Origin: an uncultured Pseudomonadota bacterium
GTDB lineage: Bacteria; Pseudomonadota; Gammaproteobacteria; Ga0077536
Length of the DNA stretch: 51,803 nt
Direction: 5' to 3'
Assembly: GCA_902551695.1 (NCBI GenBank)
Contig: CACDEI010000006.1
Span: 1 to 51,803, forward strand
Shown here one piece after another: positions 47,539 to 51,803 of this stretch. The notes beneath the pieces were generated by a model. That model worked only from the letters and a program-made list of their open reading frames with translations, was not told the origin of the DNA and ran no database searches. A program made the position numbers and the translations under genes. Within the stretch, counting starts at the first letter, position 1. Each line of letters opens with the position of its first letter.

Positions 47539-48732
47539 ATGATGGAAGTATTCCAAGTTGGAGGTTCAGTAAGGGATGAAATCCTAGGTAACGCGCCAAA
47601 AGATAGGGACTATGTCATTGTAAATGGCTCCGAAAAGGAATTAATCGATGCTGGGTACAAACGGGTGGGTAAAAATTTCCCCGTCTTTCTCCACCCGACC
47701 ACTAAGGAAGAATACGCTCTAGCTAGAACTGAAAAAAAAGAAGGCCTCGGTCACAGGGGTTTTTCAACTGATACCTCGAAGGGAATTACCTTGGAAGAAG
47801 ATTTAGCTCGTCGGGACTTTACCATTAATGCAATCGCAAAAGATTCCACTGGGACAATATTTGACCCTTTTGGAGGACTTCAAGACATAGAGAGAAAAAC
47901 TCTTCGACACATAACTGACGCCTTCAGAGATGATCCTTTAAGGGTGCTACGCGGCGCGCGCTTCTCTGCTACTCTAGGCTTTCAAATTGCCGAAGAAACA
48001 CAAAGTTTGATGCTAGATATGGTGAAATCCGGAGAGCTAAAGAGCCTATCCGTCGAGAGAATAGAGAGGGAGCTACGTCTTGCAATCGCAGGTCACCATC
48101 CAAACTATTTTTTTGAAACCCTGAAAAAATGCGAAGCGATTCCCCACTTATTACCGGAGCTTGATCTTCCCCAACTACTCAACGCAGATGATCCGATTTT
48201 TCAAGCCTTAAAACATTTTGAAGGGCAAGACAGGATGGCAGAGGAGCGTTTCATAGTATTTTTAACCCGAGCTGGAAACTACGGGCTACAAGAAAATGGA
48301 GAGAAAACCCAAATTAAAAACCTAATTGAACGATTGAAGCTAAACAGACGCACTGCCGAAACTTGTACAATGTACCTAGATTTTAATGAAAAGATAATGA
48401 ATTACGCGTCCTTAGGGGAGCAAGATGTCCTTCAATTATTTGAAGAGATGGACACTTTTCGACGCCCCGAGAAGTTCACGAGACTGCTTAAGATTTTGGG
48501 ACATATTATTGAACCTGCTAAATCTTCTAATTACGTAAAAAAGCTGACCGGTTTTTTTATGGAAGCCCTCTCTGAAACTTCTAAGCTATCAGCCAGGTCA
48601 TTTTTTACTGATGAGGAGATAGCAAAAACGGCTTACTCCACTATAAGCCAAACATTAAGAATTGAACGAGCGAAAAAAATACGAGAAACCATAATCGAAT
48701 ATAGAACAGGACTAAAATCAGTCGACAAATAA
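47539..48732 (+). CDS. cca: CCA-adding tRNA nucleotidyltransferase with degenerate HD region
   Basis: Adds or repairs the 3' CCA of tRNA. Class II signatures: GGSVRDEILG, catalytic Asp22 and Asp24 in KDRDYVIV, RRDFTINAIA, and DPLRVLRGARFSA. 397 residues. E. coli-type enzymes carry a C-terminal HD phosphohydrolase domain; here the equivalent region (about 225-260) has no His-Asp doublet anywhere, reading ERFIVFLTRAGNYG where HD enzymes have a CHDLGKG-like motif. Two adjacent ATGs (47539, 47542) leave the first residue open. It overlaps the convergent uppP by 15 nt. Confidence 0.93.
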   Translation: MMEVFQVGGSVRDEILGNAPKDRDYVIVNGSEKELIDAGYKRVGKNFPVFLHPTTKEEYALARTEKKEGLGHRGFSTDTSKGITLEEDLARRDFTINAIAKDSTGTIFDPFGGLQDIERKTLRHITDAFRDDPLRVLRGARFSATLGFQIAEETQSLMLDMVKSGELKSLSVERIERELRLAIAGHHPNYFFETLKKCEAIPHLLPELDLPQLLNADDPIFQALKHFEGQDRMAEERFIVFLTRAGNYGLQENGEKTQIKNLIERLKLNRRTAETCTMYLDFNEKIMNYASLGEQDVLQLFEEMDTFRRPEKFTRLLKILGHIIEPAKSSNYVKKLTGFFMEALSETSKLSARSFFTDEEIAKTAYSTISQTLRIERAKKIRETIIEYRTGLKSVDK

Positions 48733-49572
48733 TAGAAGAAGAATCCCACCCAAAACGATTCGGTAGATTACAAATGGGGTCATACCCACTTTCTCCACAA
48801 GCTGGAAAAGAAAAAGTAGTGAAATATATGCGGATAAACAAGACATCCCCGACACCAAAATCACATCAAAAACTATTCTGCGGTCTGCAATTTGGAGGAA
48901 ATGACTCAACTCGAAACCTGCAGAAAGACCGATAACAGGCACTGCTAAAATGGCCGATATTGAAACTGCAGCTTTACGGGAGAACCCAAGCAGTAAAGCC
49001 GCTGTAATCGTAATTCCTGACCGAGACACACCTGGAATCAGAGCGAAACTTTGCGCAATTCCAATAATAATCAAACAACCTAAAGAAAGGTCATTCAAAG
49101 TTTTTTTTCCTCTAAACCTGTCAGCAAAGCCCAAAATCAATCCAAAAAATATTGTGGAATAAGCAACTACTTTGATAGTTCTCAAATCCGATGCAACAAA
49201 GTCTCTAAAAAAAAAGCCCAATGCTGCCACAGGCAAAGTAGCAACTGCCAAGCCCAAAATATAGGCGGAAAAATAGCTAGCTTTTTGGCTCTTGAGCCTA
49301 GGAGTAAGAATCCTCAAGAGAGGACCAAAATCTGCAATTAATTTTACAGGCTTTAACTTAAACTCTGAGTTGTTTGCGTCCCTGGACTTGCTTGCAAAAA
49401 AAAGTAGAACGGCCACTAAACTTCCTAAATGAGCCGCCACATCAATACCTACACCTTGGTCCGTCCAATCCAGTAGTTGTGGCAAAAGCACCAGATGACC
49501 AGAACTTGATATTGGTAAAAACTCTGTAAGGCCCTGTATTAGCGCAATCGCGACAATATTAATGATTTCCAC
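48718..49572 (-). CDS. uppP: Undecaprenyl-diphosphatase UppP (BacA)
   Basis: Integral membrane phosphatase recycling undecaprenyl pyrophosphate, the lipid carrier of peptidoglycan. The catalytic motifs are QGLTEFLPISSSGHL near the N-terminus and PGVSRSGITITAALLLG in the middle. About eight membrane segments; 284 residues. Bacitracin resistance is a known effect of high expression in other bacteria. Its last 15 nt overlap cca on the opposite strand. Confidence 0.96.
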   Translation of the reverse strand: MEIINIVAIALIQGLTEFLPISSSGHLVLLPQLLDWTDQGVGIDVAAHLGSLVAVLLFFASKSRDANNSEFKLKPVKLIADFGPLLRILTPRLKSQKASYFSAYILGLAVATLPVAALGFFFRDFVASDLRTIKVVAYSTIFFGLILGFADRFRGKKTLNDLSLGCLIIIGIAQSFALIPGVSRSGITITAALLLGFSRKAAVSISAILAVPVIGLSAGFELSHFLQIADRRIVFDVILVSGMSCLSAYISLLFLFQLVEKVGMTPFVIYRIVLGGILLLLFVD

Positions 49573-49595
49573 AAACTTAGCTCAAATATAACCTT

Positions 49596-50738
49596 TCAGA
49601 GACGACCGCTCTCGTCATTCACAAAACCGCGGAGGTGACCACTAAAGTTCTTACCGAGAGCCATAACTTTTATATATTGCCCCATTTCGGTCGGAAGTAG
49701 CAATCTTTTAGCTTCCTGAGCCAACAAATAGTTTTCAACCGGATCGTCTGAATTAGACCTGACGAAAATCTCTTCAATCTTATTATTGACTAGAAACCTC
49801 TCTTGGGTAGTAAAACCCAATATGTCAAAACCTATTCCGGCAGCAATATCAGCAACCGTCGAAAAATTTACAGAAGTAGTAATATCCTGTAAACCTAGCA
49901 ACTGAAAAGGATCATTGAGCACGGTATGCTTAAAGTAGCATCTCAATGTTCCATCTAGCCTATCCTCTCTAAAAAATTCCGAGTCAGGATATCCATAATC
50001 AATTATAAAAAAAACCAACTCTTCAACGGAAGAGAAAATCGAATTTAGCCAAGGTTCAAGACCGTTAATCATCTCTGTTCGATAACCGTCTTCATAACCT
50101 TTAAGAACACGCTTGATTTGCTCTGGCACATCGGTGCTTTTCTCTTTCCATACTAATTCTTGGTCGGAGAGTGCGACCCCTAACTCATGCACTGTGCCCT
50201 TGTCTACTAGATACCGAGTAGCCGGCATCGCATCTAACACTTCGTTAGCAATTAGGACTCCTTTTGAAAGATCTCTTGGTAAAGTTTTATGCCAAAAGAA
50301 GCCCCCAGAGAGATCTTTCGTCGCCGTCTTTTGATCAACCCATAATGATTCATTAGGTTCAATTATGTGATAAGAATAACTGTGAAATTCATCTAGGGCG
50401 CTACAAACACTTTTTGCCAAATCTCCACCTCCTGCGCCGAACTCTAGAATGTTGCAGTCCAATGAGTCTAGGACGGGACCCAACTCATTAGCAACACACT
50501 CGCCGAACAATTGACCGGAGGATGGCGCTGTTAAAAAATCACCGTCCTTCCCAAAAATTTCATCTCCGGCATCGTAATACCCAAGACTTTCGGTATATAG
50601 CACTATTTCCATAAATTCGTCGAAACCTATAACACCGTTTTTTGAGTTCTGAATTGATGACACAACCAGCTTTTTCACCGCATTGGATCTATTACGTTGA
50701 GAATCTGAAAGCACAGGCAAGTTGTCAAGTGTGGCCAT
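49596..50738 (-). CDS. SAM-dependent methyltransferase of the MidA/NDUFAF7 (DUF185) family
   Basis: Class I methyltransferase; the mitochondrial homologue NDUFAF7 methylates an arginine of complex I, but the bacterial role is not settled. FMEIVLYTESLGYY, TAPSSGQLFGECVANEL, the SAM motif ILEFGAGGGDLA, IANEVLDAMPATRY and FFIIDYGYPDSEFF are diagnostic. I start at ATG 50738 (380 residues, MATLDNLPVL); the frame is open 43 residues further upstream but that would run into the divergent pteridine reductase gene and has no family support. No clear ribosome-binding site. Confidence 0.87.
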   Translation of the reverse strand: MATLDNLPVLSDSQRNRSNAVKKLVVSSIQNSKNGVIGFDEFMEIVLYTESLGYYDAGDEIFGKDGDFLTAPSSGQLFGECVANELGPVLDSLDCNILEFGAGGGDLAKSVCSALDEFHSYSYHIIEPNESLWVDQKTATKDLSGGFFWHKTLPRDLSKGVLIANEVLDAMPATRYLVDKGTVHELGVALSDQELVWKEKSTDVPEQIKRVLKGYEDGYRTEMINGLEPWLNSIFSSVEELVFFIIDYGYPDSEFFREDRLDGTLRCYFKHTVLNDPFQLLGLQDITTSVNFSTVADIAAGIGFDILGFTTQERFLVNNKIEEIFVRSNSDDPVENYLLAQEAKRLLLPTEMGQYIKVMALGKNFSGHLRGFVNDESGRL

Positions 50739-50783
50739 AGTTGGGAAAATGTATATTAAATTAGCAAGCGGAAATTGTAACAG

Positions 50784-51542
50784 ATGGTAAAAAGAGATAC
50801 TCCCAAAAGCATTACTCAAAATCGTGTGGCTCTTGTAACTGGAGGCGCAACTAGGCTTGGGCGACAAATTACCTTGACATTACACGAAGCTGGCTTCGAC
50901 ATTTGCGTACATTGTAATAATTCCGTAATAAGCGCTAACACACTTGTAGAAGAACTAAACTCCTCGCGACCTGAATCGGCCTTCACGATCGTGCAAGATT
51001 TAACAGTGACTAATTTCGCGGAAAACATAACCTCTATGATTACCGTCAAGAAAGGAAGACTCGATTTATTGGTTAACAACGCTTCAATATTTAATAAAAC
51101 TTCTATAGCAACCCACGGCCAAACTCTCTGGGATCAGACTATGTCTACTAATGCCAAAGCACCTTACTATTTATCCCTAAGTTCGGCAAACTTACTAAGG
51201 AAAAATAGCGGCTCTATCGTAAATATCTCTGATATTCATGGTGAAAGGCCCAGATTGGGATATTCAAGTTACTGCATTTCTAAAGCCACTCTAGATGCGG
51301 TCACTAAATCTTTAGCGATTGAGTTGGCCCCTGAAGTTCGAGTGAACTCTGTCGCTCCAGGGGCAATAATTTGGGCAGATAGTGAAGAAACTGAAGAAAG
51401 AACTGAAGCACTATCTTTCACTCCCTTGAAACGCACTGGAGAACCCTCAGACATCGCAAAAGCGGTGTTATATCTGGCGGAATCAGCCTATGTAACTGGA
51501 CAAATTCTTAGAGTAGATGGAGGACGGGCTTTGAATGTGTGA
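50784..51542 (+). CDS. folM: Pteridine reductase-like SDR (FolM/PTR1 type)
   Basis: NADPH-dependent reductase of dihydromonapterin/dihydrofolate type. 252 residues. TGGATRLGR is the pteridine-reductase variant of the SDR nucleotide motif (Arg at the position that binds NADPH phosphate); NNASIFNKT, then NISDIHGERP with Asp in place of the usual SDR catalytic Ser, and YCISK (Tyr/Lys pair), fit PTR1/FolM. A C-terminal VDGG motif closes the fold. Divergent from the MidA-like gene by 45 nt. Folate or monapterin use is inferred. Confidence 0.8.
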   Translation: MVKRDTPKSITQNRVALVTGGATRLGRQITLTLHEAGFDICVHCNNSVISANTLVEELNSSRPESAFTIVQDLTVTNFAENITSMITVKKGRLDLLVNNASIFNKTSIATHGQTLWDQTMSTNAKAPYYLSLSSANLLRKNSGSIVNISDIHGERPRLGYSSYCISKATLDAVTKSLAIELAPEVRVNSVAPGAIIWADSEETEERTEALSFTPLKRTGEPSDIAKAVLYLAESAYVTGQILRVDGGRALNV

Positions 51543-51555
51543 TAAGGTGCGATAC

Positions 51556-51803
51556 TCAGTGTGGGGCTTCTAAAGATGGAATGGAAGAATTAATATACCA
51601 GCGATCTCGCACTCCGTCATACCACCACTCCTGCACAAAAAACTTTTTAGATAGCAGCCCAGTATCGATTTCATAGAACTCTACTTCTGCCACCACCCTG
51701 GCGCTCATGCCGCCTTGCTCTAAAAGTTTACTTAAATTTCGATAGGAGATAATCCTATGACGGCTTATAGACTGCAAGGAAAAATTAATCTTTTGCCCGT
51801 CTT
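51556..51803 (-). CDS. Unrecognised protein, C-terminal part only
   Basis: The frame is open from the right edge of the window to the stop at 51556, giving 82 visible residues; the start lies outside. I do not recognise the family. The segment has AVVAEVEFYE-like strand (here SARVVAEVEFYEIDTG), FVQEWWYDGVRDRWYI with several aromatics, and a short SSIPSL end. No signal or membrane segment is visible. It converges with the pteridine reductase, 13 nt apart. It looks like a real gene because codon use resembles its neighbours and the frame stays open to the edge. Confidence 0.55.
   Translation of the reverse strand, partial: DGQKINFSLQSISRHRIISYRNLSKLLEQGGMSARVVAEVEFYEIDTGLLSKKFFVQEWWYDGVRDRWYINSSIPSLEAPH

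Overview
The window is a gene-dense (about 95% coding), AT-leaning stretch of a gammaproteobacterial chromosome. Gene content and order match Pseudomonas/Cellvibrio-type gammaproteobacteria: mnmG-rsmG-parA-parB-atpIBEFHAGDC-glmU, glyQ-glyS-gmhB-plsC, thiD-thiE-hemL, lptM-lysA, ntrBC, divergent rhlB/trxA followed by rho, and M23 peptidase-anmK-erpA. Very short intergenic gaps, stop-to-stop overlaps and moderate GC suggest a free-living, possibly marine, somewhat streamlined lineage. I cannot name genus or species. I saw no tRNA, rRNA, IS element, prophage, CRISPR array or resistance cassette; this looks like core genome.

Layout. 1-3372: 3' end of an M23 endopeptidase gene and anmK (+), converging on a coiled-coil membrane protein, a bactofilin and erpA (-). 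3688-6859: hemJ, thiD, thiE, hemL (+), a tightly coupled heme/thiamine run. 6884-21776: a 15-kb block all on the minus strand: mnmG, rsmG, parA, parB, the nine-gene ATP synthase operon, glmU, an RraA-family gene, a nitrilase-family amidase and fabA. 22145-26755 (+): a four-gene GldA/GldF/GldG/DUF4340-type ABC cluster. 26900-32251 (+): glyQS, gmhB, plsC, hemB. 32248-38224 (-): ntrBC, a DUF4124 protein, lysA, lptM, rhlB. 38288-40089 (+): trxA and rho. 40108-42258 (-): hinT, sat, a zinc-ribbon Nudix hydrolase. 42487-51542: hemH, a nitroreductase (-), a LysM-containing Slt, an NDUFA9-type protein, cca, uppP (-), a MidA-like methyltransferase (-) and a pteridine reductase. The right end clips an unrecognised minus-strand gene.

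The genes jointly cover ATP synthesis, chromosome partition, tRNA modification, maturation and charging (mnmG, cca, glyQS), cell-wall synthesis and remodelling (glmU, anmK, M23, slt, uppP), heme synthesis (hemB, hemL, hemJ, hemH), nitrogen signalling (ntrBC) and sulfate activation (sat). Points worth a second look are the Gld-like ABC cluster, an Slt with two LysM domains placed between its superhelical and catalytic parts, a CCA-adding enzyme whose HD domain has lost its signature, a C-rich G-poor rho leader preceded by a perfect hairpin, a bactofilin next to a coiled-coil membrane protein near an M23 peptidase, and an RraA-family protein with a partial aldolase motif. Nothing here is clearly a new system; the ABC cluster is the best candidate because its role outside gliding bacteria is not settled. 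Hand counts of third-codon-position G and C suggest the minus strand is the leading strand across the window.
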